A stretch of 64,000 nucleotides of DNA. Origin: Lentibacillus halodurans. Lineage in GTDB: Bacteria > Bacillota > Bacilli > Bacillales > Amphibacillaceae. Shown here piece after piece: positions 54,152 through 63,485 of this stretch. A model generated the notes under the pieces. It was not told where the DNA came from. It made no database searches and saw nothing but the letters and a program-made list of their open reading frames with translations. Position 1 is the first letter of the stretch; the number at the start of each line of letters is the position of its first letter. The DNA is taken from positions 62,001 through 126,000 of the forward strand of contig NZ_FOJW01000005.1 of NCBI RefSeq assembly GCF_900112045.1. Direction: 5' to 3'. The translations under genes were made by a program, and so were the position numbers.

Positions 54152-55304
54152 AAAACCGGCTGAAAAGAAATTAAGCTTTAAATTTAATGCGCAGTCCTAC
54201 GCCTTGATCATTGCATTAATGATGATCGTTTTAATCTTTGGTATTTTGACAGGTGGTGAATTTCTGTCATCACGAAATTTATCAAACCTGTTTGCACAGA
54301 TGACGGTCATAGCTGTCTTGGCAATTGGTATGACACTTGTGATTGTCGCCGGCCATATTGACCTTTCAGTTGGATCACTGGCCGGATTAACCGGCGGTAT
54401 TGCGGCTATTCTACAAGTTTGGTTTGGATGGGATACTGTCTGGGTCGTATTAGCTGCAATATCTGCAGGTGCCTTGCTTGGTTTATGGCAAGGGTGGTGG
54501 GTAGCTTATCGTGCTGTTCCTGCTTTTATCGTCACGCTGGGCGGCATGTTAATTTTTAGAGGTATATTGATTGGAATTAGTAATGGACAAACAGTAGCAC
54601 CGCTCAATGAAGGCTTCAAAATTATTTCGAATAGCTATTTACCATACAGCGTTGGTTACCTATTAGCACTTGTGGGGGTTGTTCTATTATTCTTTTCGGC
54701 TTGGAGAAATCAGCATAAACGACAGCAATTAGGTTTAATAATAGAAAAGCCGATTAAAATCTATGGAACATTAATCGTATATACTATATTAATCCTTCTG
54801 CTGACATATATGCTGAATCGTTACAATGGTATCCCTGTTCCTTTGCTTATCGTGATTTTCTTTGGCGGTCTATTCATTTTCATTTCAAATAAAACTTCCT
54901 TTGGCCGATACATCTATGCGATTGGCGGCAACGAAGAAGCTGCTGCCTTATCAGGAATCAATATTAAGCGAAATACATTATCTGTTTTCGTCCTGATGGG
55001 AGCGCTTGCTGGAGTAGCGGGTGTTATTTTAACGAGTAGGCTTAACGCAGCAAGTGTGAGTGCAGGTGAAATGTATGAACTCGACGCCATTGCCGCGTGT
55101 GTGATCGGCGGAACCAGTTTGATGGGTGGCCGGGGCAATATTGTAGGTGCAATTATTGGTGCACTTATAATGGCTAGTATTGATAACGGTATGAGTATGA
55201 TGAACATCGAGACGTTTTGGCAGTCGATTGTAAAAGGATTAATTTTAATTGTTGCCGTGTGGATTGATATCTCAAGCAAAAAACAGTCATCAGTTTCATC
55301 ATGA
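54132..55304 (+). CDS. xylH: D-xylose ABC transporter permease
   Basis: A 390-residue, highly hydrophobic permease. The ribose/xylose-type permease motif is VAGHIDLSVGSLAGLTGGIA (about 75-94); AYRAVPAFIVTLGGMLIFRG is near 132, and ELDAIAACVIGGTSLMGGRGN near 317. The length fits XylH, which is longer than RbsC. Its start lies within the end of xylG, indicating coupled translation. Confidence 0.95.
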   Translation: MTQSSTEKPAEKKLSFKFNAQSYALIIALMMIVLIFGILTGGEFLSSRNLSNLFAQMTVIAVLAIGMTLVIVAGHIDLSVGSLAGLTGGIAAILQVWFGWDTVWVVLAAISAGALLGLWQGWWVAYRAVPAFIVTLGGMLIFRGILIGISNGQTVAPLNEGFKIISNSYLPYSVGYLLALVGVVLLFFSAWRNQHKRQQLGLIIEKPIKIYGTLIVYTILILLLTYMLNRYNGIPVPLLIVIFFGGLFIFISNKTSFGRYIYAIGGNEEAAALSGINIKRNTLSVFVLMGALAGVAGVILTSRLNAASVSAGEMYELDAIAACVIGGTSLMGGRGNIVGAIIGALIMASIDNGMSMMNIETFWQSIVKGLILIVAVWIDISSKKQSSVSS

Positions 55305-55370
55305 AATGTTAGCCGAATTCAATGAGGACTGGAAGCATGGCGTAACGAATAACTAGAAGGGATGAGCGTA

Positions 55371-56363
55371 ATGGGGTTTGTGAAATGGGGAATTTTAAGT
55401 ACAGCTAATATTGCACAGACAGAACTAATTCCAGCCATTAAGCGGTCCAAAAATGCCCAAGTAACGGCGATTGCAAGTGCCAGTGGCAAAGCTTCAAAGG
55501 CTGCCAATACATTCAAAATCCCCAAGTCATTCAATCGTTATGAAGAACTTCTTGATGATCCGGAAATAGAGGTGGTGTATATACCGCTCCCGAATCACTT
55601 GCACAAGGAGTGGGTGATTAAAGCGGCGAAAAATGGTAAGCATATTCTCTGTGAAAAGCCCGCAGTATTAACATCTGATGATATGGCAGACATTAAGAGC
55701 GTATGTGAAGAAAACCGTGTCCTCTTTATGGAAGGATTTATGTACTATTTTCATCCACAGCATGACAGGGTGAAGGACATTATTGCCAGCGGTGAAATAG
55801 GTGACGTAAACTTTGTGAGATCCAGTTTTTCCTTTTTATTGACGAACACAGAAAATAATATTCGAATGGACTCAGAAAAGGGTGGCGGAAGCTTTTATGA
55901 TATTGGATGCTATAGTGTACACGCAATTCGACATATACTAAACAGCGAACCAGTTTCGGTTCATGTACATGCAAAGTGTGACGCAAACGATGGTGTTGAT
56001 ACAGATGCAGTCACTTATATGCAATTCCCTGATGGCATAATGACCGTATTTGATAACAGTTTTAGAATGGCATCACGAAATGAATATGAAGTTGTTGGGA
56101 CAAAAGGCCGTATTTTTTTACCACGTGCATACAGACCTGATTGGAACGGTGGGGACGGTTTAATAATCGTTGAAACAGATGGTATACGGCGCGAAGAAAC
56201 GATAAATGAGGATCAATATAAAGCTGAAGTCGAACACTTTTCGGATGTCATTCTGAATGGAACAAAGGTAGCGCACACAATGCAAAACAGTGCCAGCAAT
56301 CTTAAAGTCATTGAAGCATGCTTGAAATCAATTGATAAAGGTGAACAAGTATTTTTGAATTAG
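55371..56363 (+). CDS. Gfo/Idh/MocA-family oxidoreductase, possibly sugar dehydrogenase
   Basis: A 330-residue protein with an N-terminal nucleotide-binding fold (VKWGILSTANIAQTEL), the family signature CEKPAVLT near residue 95 (catalytic Lys) and a C-terminal beta-sheet domain including YDIGCYSVHAIRHIL near 182. Relatives include NADP-dependent D-xylose 1-dehydrogenases and dehydrogenases on other aldoses. ATG 55371 is preferred, with AGAAGGG 9 bases upstream; ATG 55362 directly abuts that site. It follows xylFGH by 67 bp, so a role in xylose or xylo-oligosaccharide handling is plausible. Confidence 0.87.
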   Translation: MGFVKWGILSTANIAQTELIPAIKRSKNAQVTAIASASGKASKAANTFKIPKSFNRYEELLDDPEIEVVYIPLPNHLHKEWVIKAAKNGKHILCEKPAVLTSDDMADIKSVCEENRVLFMEGFMYYFHPQHDRVKDIIASGEIGDVNFVRSSFSFLLTNTENNIRMDSEKGGGSFYDIGCYSVHAIRHILNSEPVSVHVHAKCDANDGVDTDAVTYMQFPDGIMTVFDNSFRMASRNEYEVVGTKGRIFLPRAYRPDWNGGDGLIIVETDGIRREETINEDQYKAEVEHFSDVILNGTKVAHTMQNSASNLKVIEACLKSIDKGEQVFLN

Positions 56364-56369
56364 GCTATC

Positions 56370-56570
56370 GAATCTGCTGCAGGCAGACGCTTACCACGGG
56401 CACACTTCAGCCTCCTCACGAGTATTCCGTGTTCTCTGTGGAGGTGGCCTTCAGCTGTTGCTTCGAGGAACAGGACGTTCTAGTGTCGGCGTTGCTCACA
56501 GGACGTGAACGTTTTAGCTGACGAGGGGGGAGGAGTCACCGCTTTCCTCTTTCGATTTTTGACTAAAACA
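56370..56570. repeat. GC-richer palindrome-rich intergenic element
   Basis: About 200 bp, clearly richer in G+C than its surroundings, with phrases such as CGCTTACCACGGGCACACTT and CAGCCTCCTCACG at the start and GAGGAGTCACCGCTTTCC at the end. These resemble the ends of a dispersed element common between Bacillaceae genes. No open frame is visible in it. Confidence 0.45.
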
Positions 56571-56603
56571 TTACTTCAACAACAGCTTTGGATTAACAGT
56601 TGG

Positions 56604-56637
56604 AAGCCCGGCTTATGATGTTTGCAGCCCGGGCTTT
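56604..56637. terminator. bidirectional terminator between the oxidoreductase and galM
   Basis: AAGCCCGG pairs with CCGGGCTT over a 17-nt loop; it lies between convergent genes and ends in TT/AA flanks on both strands. Confidence 0.7.
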
Positions 56638-56641
56638 CATA

Positions 56642-57673
56642 TTATTCTGCTCCAAACGTGAATGATGTTTGTTTGGAATACAATGTATTGGCTTTCAATA
56701 CGATGGATGGAAAATTTTCATGATGCAATGATGCAGGAGAACCCTGCGTTTCAAAGCATACACCCGCGTATTTTTGGGACAGTCCTTCCTTTAATGTCAA
56801 TCCCTTTTCGAGATTACTAGCTGTATACATGATCATTCCCGGCTGGTTCGTTTCAATTTCCATTACCCGTCCACTGGAACTTTCTTTTACAATAATATTT
56901 CCTTGATTCTGATCAAAAAGAAAATAATGATCATATCCATTCCCGGCGATGGTGTTTTGTTCTAAGCCGGATTCTATTCCAGTACTAAGTTCTTGTCCAT
57001 ATCGAAAATCAAATGGTGTATTACTGACGTCCAGTATATTACCAGTTGGGATCAGATTTTGATGAAGCTCAGCAAAATAGCTGCTGTTGATTTTCACGAG
57101 GTGCTGTTTGATCGTGTCTTTTAAATTACCGCTTAAGTTGAAATATGAATGATTGGTTAGTGTAAAAGCAGTCGTTTTGTCACTGATTGCCTCGTAGTTT
57201 ATCATCAGTTTATTGTCGTTATTCAGTGAATAGGTAACGGCTATATCAACATTGCCAGGAAAACCACCTTTATTATCCGGGCTTGTGTATGTCAGCTTAA
57301 CCCCAGCTTTGTCTGCCGCTTTAAAAGGATCGGCATTCCAAATGACGCTGTGGAGTCCACCAGATCCGCTATGTAAACAGTTTTCACCATCATTTGTATC
57401 CAGAAAATAAGTATTGCCATTCAGTTTGAACGATGCATCTTGAATTCGGCCAGCCACCCTGCCTATGATAGCTCCTAAAAAATGAGAATTTCTTTGATAA
57501 TCTTCTATGTTTTGATACCCTAGTACAACATTTTCTAATTTTCCCCATTTATCAGGGACGAGCATTTCCTTAATGATTCCGCCATAATTTAAAATGCTCA
57601 CCCTCATGCCATGATCATTGGTAATATGGAAGCATTTCCAACCGTTGTGAATCTGTTCTGTTTTTATATTCAC
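56642..57673 (-). CDS. galM: aldose 1-epimerase (mutarotase)
   Basis: A 343-residue galactose-mutarotase-like enzyme with LNYGGIIKEMLVPDK near residue 28, FLGAIIGRVAGRI near 65, catalytic His in LTNHSYFNLSG (about 175) and general base Glu in GVCFETQGSPAS (about 307). It speeds alpha/beta interconversion of aldoses such as xylose or glucose, supplying the anomer that XylA uses. It is convergent with the xylose region and has its own promoter on the minus strand. Confidence 0.92.
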   Translation of the reverse strand: MNIKTEQIHNGWKCFHITNDHGMRVSILNYGGIIKEMLVPDKWGKLENVVLGYQNIEDYQRNSHFLGAIIGRVAGRIQDASFKLNGNTYFLDTNDGENCLHSGSGGLHSVIWNADPFKAADKAGVKLTYTSPDNKGGFPGNVDIAVTYSLNNDNKLMINYEAISDKTTAFTLTNHSYFNLSGNLKDTIKQHLVKINSSYFAELHQNLIPTGNILDVSNTPFDFRYGQELSTGIESGLEQNTIAGNGYDHYFLFDQNQGNIIVKESSSGRVMEIETNQPGMIMYTASNLEKGLTLKEGLSQKYAGVCFETQGSPASLHHENFPSIVLKANTLYSKQTSFTFGAE

Positions 57674-58126
57674 GCTATCAGCTCCTGGAACGCATTCGAA
57701 TTAACTTTATTGTACCATACAGCCGAATCTATGTGGTTATCTGGCCTGGAATAAGAAACCTTTTATCTATCAATAAATGTTTTTAGCATGAGCTGAGAGC
57801 AGACCATTTCGCTTAAATACATCTATGGCAAAGTTCCTTTGGTCATAAGGTTACTTTAAGAGACATTTTATCTCTTATTTAACAAAATGGAACGTGTGCG
57901 CGACCATGAACTCGTATAGGTGCAACTGTAAAGCCACAACGATCATCGTGTGACCATAATTATGAAAGAGCTCATAATCTCATTTCTTTTCCATTATTAT
58001 TAATTTATGTCAACAACTCCGATGACAAATTAATATTAAGATTAAATTGATAATCGCGCTAGTGCGCTGTAGGCTGTAGATGGAAACAGGATTTATATCT
58101 TATCGAAACAGGGGGAGGAGAACTTC
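57674..58126. other. 453-bp gene-free gap before mtlA
   Basis: It is AT-rich. It holds the minus-strand galM promoter region, a small hairpin AAGAGA/TCTCTT near 57857, a single unit of the 21-bp repeat family (AACTCGTATAGG near 57909), and the palindrome GCGCTAGTGCGC near 58055, upstream of mtlA. An MtlR activator site should lie here, but I cannot define it. No gene was recognised. Confidence 0.5.
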
Positions 58127-59560
58127 ATGGCTGAAAAAGGCTTACGCACAAAGGTACAGCGCTTTGGCGGTTTTTTAGGCGGTATGATCATGCCGAATAT
58201 AGGCGCATTTATTGCTTGGGGAATTATTACCGCTTTATTTATGGCTGATGGCTGGCTGCCGAATGAGCAGCTGGCAACATTGATCGATCCGATGATTAAC
58301 TACCTTCTGCCGCTTTTAATTGGTTATACTGGCGGACAGCTCGTATATGATAAGCGAGGAGGTGTTGTTGGTGCAATTGCCACGATCGGTGTAATTGCAG
58401 GTGCTGATATACCGATGTTCCTTGGTGCCATGGTCATGGGGCCATTAGCCGGTTATCTTATGAAAAAAGTGGATAACCTATTCCAGGATAAGGTTCGTTC
58501 CGGGTTTGAGATGCTTTATAATAATTTTTCAGCAGGTATACTTGGTGCCATTATAGCCGGTATTGCTGTTACATTGATCGGACCAATTGTTGAAACCCTC
58601 AACAACATATTGGCAGCCGGCGTTGAAACAATCATTAATGCTGGATTGCTGCCACTCGCCAATATTATCATTGAGCCAGGGAAAATTTTATTCCTGAACA
58701 ATGCCATTAATCATGGTATTTTAAGCCCAATCGGTGTGGAACAATCAACAGAGGCCGGAAAATCCATTTTATTCTTATTGGAAGCAAACCCTGGACCAGG
58801 ATTAGGTGTCCTGCTGGCTTTTGCTATATTTGGCAAAGGGACGTCCAAAAGTTCTGCGCCGGGTGCAGCGATCATCCAGTTTTTGGGTGGTATTCACGAA
58901 ATTTACTTCCCGTACATTCTCATGAAGCCTGCACTGCTGTTGGCCGTGATTGGCGGTGGCGTAAGTGGTGTGTTCACCCTGTCAATCTTTAATGCAGGAC
59001 TGGTTGCACCAGCATCTCCGGGCAGTATTTTTGCTGTAGTCGCCATGACACCGCAGGGCAGCTATTTTGGTGTACTGGCCGGGGTCATCGCTGCGGCACT
59101 TGTTTCATTCCTGATTGCCGGACTTATTTTGAAAACAAGCAAGTCGGATGATAACGACCTGTCCGATGCTACTGACAAAATGGAAGCAATGAAAGGCAAG
59201 AAAAGCTCCGTATCAGATGCTTTGCAGCAGAATGAATCAGAGGAAGAGACTGTTGAAAACGGCGGAACTGTGAAATCTGCAGGAGATGTCAGCAAAATCA
59301 TTTTCGCTTGCGACGCCGGCATGGGTTCCAGTGCGATGGGTGCATCGCTTTTGAAAAATAAATTCAAAAAAGCGGAAATTGCTGTTGATGTCAGCAATAC
59401 AGCGATCAAGGAAATACCAGATGATGCGGATATTGTTATCACGCATAAAGATCTAACGGATCAGGCAAAAGAGAAACTTCCAAATGCTGAGCATATTTCG
59501 GTGGAGAACTTCCTGAATAGCCCGAAATATGATGAACTGACCGATCGTCTTAAACAATAA
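58127..59560 (+). CDS. mtlA: PTS mannitol transporter subunit IICB
   Basis: A 477-residue fusion. The mannitol IIC (about 1-345) has GGFLGGMIMPNIGAFIAWG, LFLNNAINHGILSPIG and the GGIHEIYFPYIL block. A charged linker leads to the IIB domain (about 388-477) with phosphocysteine in IIFACDAGMGSSAMG (about 394). The IIA is on a separate protein (mtlF), as in B. subtilis relatives with MtlA-CB. AGGGGGAGGAG precedes the ATG. It imports mannitol as mannitol 1-phosphate. Confidence 0.95.
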   Translation: MAEKGLRTKVQRFGGFLGGMIMPNIGAFIAWGIITALFMADGWLPNEQLATLIDPMINYLLPLLIGYTGGQLVYDKRGGVVGAIATIGVIAGADIPMFLGAMVMGPLAGYLMKKVDNLFQDKVRSGFEMLYNNFSAGILGAIIAGIAVTLIGPIVETLNNILAAGVETIINAGLLPLANIIIEPGKILFLNNAINHGILSPIGVEQSTEAGKSILFLLEANPGPGLGVLLAFAIFGKGTSKSSAPGAAIIQFLGGIHEIYFPYILMKPALLLAVIGGGVSGVFTLSIFNAGLVAPASPGSIFAVVAMTPQGSYFGVLAGVIAAALVSFLIAGLILKTSKSDDNDLSDATDKMEAMKGKKSSVSDALQQNESEEETVENGGTVKSAGDVSKIIFACDAGMGSSAMGASLLKNKFKKAEIAVDVSNTAIKEIPDDADIVITHKDLTDQAKEKLPNAEHISVENFLNSPKYDELTDRLKQ

Positions 59561-59593
59561 TATCCGTATGCTGCTGTAAAGGAGGTGAGCGGT

Positions 59594-61684
59594 TTGTATA
59601 TGTCCAGCCGTGAGCGTCAAGTGCTTGACTATTTATTGCATGCCCGGCAAGCGATCACGATCAAAACAATTGCTGAGAAACTTGATGTGAGTGAGCGAAC
59701 GATTCACAGGGACATGAATCATATTGAACCCATTTTGTTTGATTACAACTTAGAGCTGCAAAAGCAAACGGGTGTCGGTCTGCGCATTATAGGGGCGGAA
59801 TCCGATAAGGAGCAGCTTTCCTCGGCGATTGCTGGGTCATTTTCATCCGAACTGACACCTGAAGAACGGCAGACAATGATTTTGTCAACACTTCTTGAAG
59901 CGGATGAACCGATCAAACTGTTCACCCTTGCAGCCAATTTGGACGTGACCACCGCAACGGTTAGTCATGATTTGGATCAATTAGAGGATGATCTCACAAC
60001 ATATCAGCTCGAATTGATTAGAAAAAGAGGCTATGGTGTTCGGATTAAGGGAGACGAAAAAAATAAACGAGCGGCAATGCGTTATTTAATTGCCAAGCAT
60101 GTCAATCCATTTGAACTTGTATCATTTTTAAGGAATAATAAGGAGCCGCAAATCTCGCGCCAGACAGATGCGATTTCTGGCCGACTGTTAGGTTTAGTGA
60201 ACCCTGAAAAGTTAAGCATCATTGAACAAAAGGTGGCACAGGCCCAGGATGAGCTGCGCTATGAACTGGCCGACAGTGCTTATATCGGACTGGTCGTTCA
60301 TCTTGCTTTGGCGATCGAACGGCTGCAAAACGGGGATACAATTGAATTTGACAAGAACTATATGGAGCAAATCAATCAAACAATTGAGTACAACATCGCG
60401 AAAAGGCTAATACAGGATTTGGAAGAGGCCTTTGACATGATCATTCCGAATGACGAAATTGGCTATATTACAATGCATTTGATGGGTGCCAAAATTAGAG
60501 CTGATCAGCATTATCTTATAGAAGATTCCAGTCTTGATGTGGCATATCAGGCGAAAGCCATTATTCGGCATGTCAGCCGTAGCCTGGGCAAGGACTTGAC
60601 CCACAACATTCCGTTATTAAATGATCTTGTAGCCCACTTAAAGCCTTCCATTTACAGGCTTAAACAAGGGCTGACCATTAGCAATCCAATGCTCGATGAG
60701 ATCAGACAGGATTATTATAACCTGTTTGAGATTGTTCAAGATGCTGCAAATGCCGTTTTTCCGGCAATTGATTTCCCTGAAGATGAAATTGCTTATCTTG
60801 TGCTGCATTTTGCTTCTATTCTTTTACAAGATGAGAACCACCCGGGCATGCGAGCACTTGTTATTTGCTCGAGCGGTATCGGAACAGCCAAAATGCTTGC
60901 CACAAAACTAAAGCAACAGATTCCAGAGATTAAGCAAGTCGAAAACAAATCCATGTTTGATCTGGAACAAACCCAGGTAAATGATTATGATGTGGTTATC
61001 TCAACCATTCCCTTGAATAATGAGGAATATGATTATTTTCTCACGTCACCGATGCTGACAAAAGCCGAAGCTAATGACATTAAGCAGGCTGTACGCAGTA
61101 AGAAGACTGTGTTCGCTAAAACTGCCGAACAGCATGAGCCGGAACCAGATGCCGAACATTCCAGCTTCAGACAGCAGCTGGAAAAAACGCAAACCTATAC
61201 AGCTGCCATCCTCGATGTACTGAAGTCACTTGATGTCAGGCAATTGTCGGGGGGAGCATCATTGTCCGCTGTTATGCAAAAAGCGTGTGATCAACTGGCA
61301 ACAAGAGGTATTATCCGCGATCCGGAAAATGTAAAGCAAGCGTTGGTTGACAGACAAGCCAAAAGTGGGCTCGGCATTCCCGGGACCCATCTTGCACTTT
61401 ACCATACACGATCACATATTGTGGCGCAGCCCAGTTTCACTGTTTATTCGTTAGACCAGCCTTTGACGATAACAAGTATGGATGGCACGGATATGAGCAT
61501 GCGTACATTGCTGCTGATGCTTGCACCAAAAGATGCGGAACAGCATGTGCTAGAAACGCTCAGTTTTCTCAGCAGTTTGATGATTGAAGACAAAAGCATA
61601 CAGGTGCTTGAATCCGGTGATGCAGACCAGATTGACCAGTATCTGTCAAAACAATTTTATAAATGGCTGCATGGCAAAATGTAA
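59594..61684 (+). CDS. mtlR: mannitol operon transcriptional activator MtlR
   Basis: A 696-residue PRD regulator: N-terminal helix-turn-helix pair (TIKTIAEKLDVSERTIHRDM, then DVTTATVSHDLDQLEDDL), two PRDs (about 175-400; MIIPNDEIGYITMHLMG, LHFASILLQ), a IIB-like domain (VICSSGIGTAKML near 424) and a IIA-like domain with His in LALYHTRSH near 600. TTG 59594 gives M-Y-M-S-S-R-E, matching how B. subtilis MtlR begins, and lies 5 bases after GGAGGTGA. PTS phosphorylation of the PRDs and the IIB/IIA domains sets its activity on the mtl promoter. It sits between mtlA and mtlF. Confidence 0.93.
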   Translation: MYMSSRERQVLDYLLHARQAITIKTIAEKLDVSERTIHRDMNHIEPILFDYNLELQKQTGVGLRIIGAESDKEQLSSAIAGSFSSELTPEERQTMILSTLLEADEPIKLFTLAANLDVTTATVSHDLDQLEDDLTTYQLELIRKRGYGVRIKGDEKNKRAAMRYLIAKHVNPFELVSFLRNNKEPQISRQTDAISGRLLGLVNPEKLSIIEQKVAQAQDELRYELADSAYIGLVVHLALAIERLQNGDTIEFDKNYMEQINQTIEYNIAKRLIQDLEEAFDMIIPNDEIGYITMHLMGAKIRADQHYLIEDSSLDVAYQAKAIIRHVSRSLGKDLTHNIPLLNDLVAHLKPSIYRLKQGLTISNPMLDEIRQDYYNLFEIVQDAANAVFPAIDFPEDEIAYLVLHFASILLQDENHPGMRALVICSSGIGTAKMLATKLKQQIPEIKQVENKSMFDLEQTQVNDYDVVISTIPLNNEEYDYFLTSPMLTKAEANDIKQAVRSKKTVFAKTAEQHEPEPDAEHSSFRQQLEKTQTYTAAILDVLKSLDVRQLSGGASLSAVMQKACDQLATRGIIRDPENVKQALVDRQAKSGLGIPGTHLALYHTRSHIVAQPSFTVYSLDQPLTITSMDGTDMSMRTLLLMLAPKDAEQHVLETLSFLSSLMIEDKSIQVLESGDADQIDQYLSKQFYKWLHGKM

Positions 61685-61710
61685 TAAACAATAAGGAGTG
61701 CATCAAGACG

Positions 61711-62145
61711 ATGGCAAAAGAAGTTTTAACAAAAGCGAATATTCATTTGAATCAATCGTTAAACAGCAAGGAGGAAGCAATTCGCTATACGGGCGGAATC
61801 CTCGCTCAAAACGGCTACGTACAGGATGTTTATATCGATAAAATGCTGGAACGGGAGGATGTCACGTCTACATTTATGGGAAACTATGTTGCCATCCCGC
61901 ATGGAACAGAGGATGCGAAAACATCTGTACTGGAAACAGGGATTTCAGTTGTGACCGTACCAGAAGGCGTTGATTTTGACGGCAATACCGTTAAAGTACT
62001 GATTGGCATTGCGGGAAAAGGGGATGAGCATTTAGACGTGCTCTCAAAAATTGCGATTGTATGTGCTGAGGAAGAAAACATCCAAAAGATCGTCAATGCT
62101 TCATCAGAAGACGAGATCATCAATCTGTTTGAAGAGGTGAACTAA
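61711..62145 (+). CDS. mtlF: PTS mannitol transporter subunit IIA
   Basis: A 144-residue IIA with phospho-histidine in YVAIPHGTEDAK (about residue 65) and VPEGVDFDGNTVKVLIGIAGKG near 90, matching MtlF. ATG 61711 lies about 15 bases after AAGGAG; the frame back to 61663 only overlaps mtlR. It passes phosphate from HPr to MtlA. mtlD follows at once. Confidence 0.94.
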   Translation: MAKEVLTKANIHLNQSLNSKEEAIRYTGGILAQNGYVQDVYIDKMLEREDVTSTFMGNYVAIPHGTEDAKTSVLETGISVVTVPEGVDFDGNTVKVLIGIAGKGDEHLDVLSKIAIVCAEEENIQKIVNASSEDEIINLFEEVN

Positions 62146-62146
62146 C

Positions 62147-63286
62147 ATGCATGCTGTACATTTTGGTGCGGGCAATATTGGCCGGGGTTTCATCGGGGCC
62201 TTGTTATACCAGGCGGGTTATCACACAACGTTTGTCGATGTAAATGATAGCATTATTCGTGCCTTGAATTCGGAAGAGCAATATGATGTGGTGTTAGCCG
62301 CTGAAGAGAGTGAAACATTAACCGTCAAAAATGTGTCAGGCATCAACAGTATCAGCAATCCGGATGCCGTTATGCAAGCCATCGTCCAGGCTGATATCGT
62401 TACAACAGCAGTGGGTCCGAATATTTTACCAGTCATTTCAGAGCTGATTGCCAAAGGCTTACGTGAACGCTTGAAATCCAATAAACAGTCTCTTAATCTC
62501 ATCGCCTGTGAAAACATGGTTGGCAGCAGTACAACGTTGAAGGAGAATGTCTATAAGTATCTAGCTGACGATGAACAGGCTGCCTGTGCTGATATGTTTG
62601 GATTCCCTGATGCGGCAGTCGACCGGATTGTCCCGAACCAAACGGACGAGGACATACTGCAAGTGTCAGTTGAACCTTACTATGAATGGGTCGTCGAGCA
62701 GACAGCCATTAAAGGCGACAGGCCGCCAATCAGTGGGATAACGTATGTCAATGACTTAAAACCTTATATCGAGCGAAAACTGTTTACTGTTAACACAGGT
62801 CATGCTGCTGCAGCGTATGTTGGCCGTGATATGGGGTATACGGCCATTCATGAAGCTGTGCGGGATGACAACGTGCAGGCCATCATGCAAGGCGCACTGC
62901 AGGAATCCGGTGAAGTGTTGATCCAGACGTATGGCTTTGATCGGGAAGAACATCAGCAATACATCGACAAAATCATCGAGCGGTTTATGAATCCGTATAT
63001 TTCGGATGAGGTGACACGCGTCGGCCGGGGACCGATTCGCAAACTGGGACCGAATGACCGTCTGATTCGTCCGGCAACCCTTTACATGGATCTGACTGGC
63101 GAAGCACCCAAATATCTTGCCAAAACAATAGCTGCTGCACTGAACTATCACACGAACGGTGATGAAGAAGCAGTCAAACTGCAGGCAATGATTGCGGAAC
63201 AAGGCTATATTAGAACACTTCAAATTGTTGCGGATCTTGAAGCAGATGATCCGTTGATTGATATAATTATGCAGGAGTTGGAATAG
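62147..63286 (+). CDS. mtlD: mannitol-1-phosphate 5-dehydrogenase
   Basis: A 379-residue polyol dehydrogenase. The NAD-binding N-terminus is AVHFGAGNIGRGFIG, CENMVGSSTTLKENV is near 126, and the family catalytic block KLFTVNTGHAAAAYVGRDMG lies near 212-231. It oxidises mannitol 1-phosphate to fructose 6-phosphate. GAGGTGA lies 7 bases before the ATG, inside the end of mtlF. It is the last gene of the mannitol operon. Confidence 0.96.
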   Translation: MHAVHFGAGNIGRGFIGALLYQAGYHTTFVDVNDSIIRALNSEEQYDVVLAAEESETLTVKNVSGINSISNPDAVMQAIVQADIVTTAVGPNILPVISELIAKGLRERLKSNKQSLNLIACENMVGSSTTLKENVYKYLADDEQAACADMFGFPDAAVDRIVPNQTDEDILQVSVEPYYEWVVEQTAIKGDRPPISGITYVNDLKPYIERKLFTVNTGHAAAAYVGRDMGYTAIHEAVRDDNVQAIMQGALQESGEVLIQTYGFDREEHQQYIDKIIERFMNPYISDEVTRVGRGPIRKLGPNDRLIRPATLYMDLTGEAPKYLAKTIAAALNYHTNGDEEAVKLQAMIAEQGYIRTLQIVADLEADDPLIDIIMQELE

Positions 63287-63312
63287 TGCTTGGCTGATTT
63301 AATGAAAGGATT

Positions 63313-63342
63313 GGGGATTTTTGGCGGCAGCCGAAGATCTCC
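63313..63342 (+). terminator. palindrome after mtlD
   Basis: GGGGATTTTTGGC pairs along its whole 13 bp (with G-T pairs) with GCCGAAGATCTCC, loop GGCA. It lacks a strong T tract but resembles the terminators at 30030 and 39530. Confidence 0.55.
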
Positions 63343-63485
63343 ATTATAAGTGTTTTGAGAAAATGAAGTATTGGACGGCAACACGCTGTACGCTGTAGTT
63401 TCATGATGCTAAAATTAAAGACACGCCACCGCCAATATGCTATAGTTAGGACATCCTCTCAAAAATTAAATAAAGGATTTATGCG

